DNA of 64,000 bases from an uncultured Lachnospiraceae bacterium (GTDB lineage: Bacteria; Bacillota; Clostridia; Lachnospirales; Lachnospiraceae), in NCBI GenBank assembly GCA_947625755.1, contig CANQPJ010000003.1:1-64000 (forward strand), written 5' to 3'. Below, in pieces: positions 63,841 through 64,000 of this stretch; within the stretch, counting starts at the first letter, position 1, and every line of letters begins with the position of its first letter. Under the pieces are notes generated by a model. The model did no database searches. It was not told where the DNA came from and was given only the letters and a program-made list of their open reading frames with translations. The position numbers and the translations under genes are program-made.

Positions 63841-64000
63841 TTAATTTTGTAGTTCTACCAGCCATACCAATCCGTTGTCCACAGTAATATAAATACTCTG
63901 TGCTTCATAAAACTCTTTATTGCCAATATGCTCCCTGAACTCTTTTAGATTCATTTCCCTGTTTTCCTTTGAGCGGTAATCGTTAAACACGCATGCATCT
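63841..64000 (-). CDS. C-terminal end of a truncated upstream gene
   Basis: An open frame enters at the window edge and runs 52 codons to TAA at 63841, ending YITVDNGLVWLVELQN. It stops 38 bp before the GlgX-like start, on the same strand. The fragment is charged (NDYRSKENREMNLKEFREHI) and not recognised; the real gene begins beyond the window. Confidence 0.6.
   Translation of the reverse strand, partial: DACVFNDYRSKENREMNLKEFREHIGNKEFYEAQSIYITVDNGLVWLVELQN

Overview
The window is a contiguous piece of a low-GC Gram-positive chromosome, most likely a spore-forming anaerobe of the Lachnospiraceae/Clostridia. Reasons: the endospore genes spoIIP and gpr, an anaerobic ribonucleotide reductase activase, Firmicutes-type gene orders (comEA/comEC-holA-rpsT, rpmE-yqhQ-prmC-prfA, prmA-rsmE), AGGAGG ribosome binding sites and AT-rich intergenic DNA. 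No rRNA, tRNA, CRISPR array, transposase or integrase was seen. Most genes are on the minus strand.

Layout. 1-5.1 kb: cysteine desulfurase, rsmE, prmA, a 59-aa DUF4250 gene, membrane proteins and a polysaccharide deacetylase. 5.2-7.7 kb: a metal-efflux P-type ATPase with its SmtB/CadC-type repressor, operator and promoter. 7.8-8.2 kb: five 74-bp tandem repeats. 8.4-14.7 kb: clpB, then a glmM-vanZ-hisC-mntP operon. 15.2-18.4 kb: a four-gene cassette (HPr-kinase-like, PqqD-like, S26-peptidase-like, ABC exporter) at the tail of the rpmE-yqhQ-prmC-prfA cluster. 21.8-22.9 kb: a roughly 1-kb brnTA module bounded by direct repeats of the 3' end of rho. 24.5-29.5 kb: malic enzyme, nrdG, dut, spoIIP, gpr, rpsT. 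29.5-36.8 kb: comEA, response regulator, histidine kinase, GerMN lipoprotein, comEC, holA. 36.9-45.3 kb: small transporter, Na/Pi cotransporter with a PHO-box-like site, argCJBD and divergent argG. 45.4-49.5 kb: a GtrB-GtrA-YfhO wall-polymer glycosylation operon. 49.6-58 kb: parE-parC, an autolysin, a HAD-like protein and a PrsA-like lipoprotein. 58-64 kb: phosphatase, acetyltransferase, Pr6Pr-like protein, trpS, TraX, a GlgX-like protein and a truncated gene at the edge.

How they work together: most of the window is housekeeping (translation quality, arginine synthesis, wall maintenance, chromosome decatenation, sporulation). The less ordinary parts are the PqqD/S26/HPr-kinase/ABC cassette, which looks like an orphan peptide-maturation and export system; the repeat-bounded brnTA module that seems to have replaced the last codons of rho; the 74-bp repeat array; a two-component system placed between comEA and comEC; a comEC whose best start codon is ATA; and two enzyme-family members that have lost their catalytic residues (a GH13 GlgX homologue and a Cof-type HAD).
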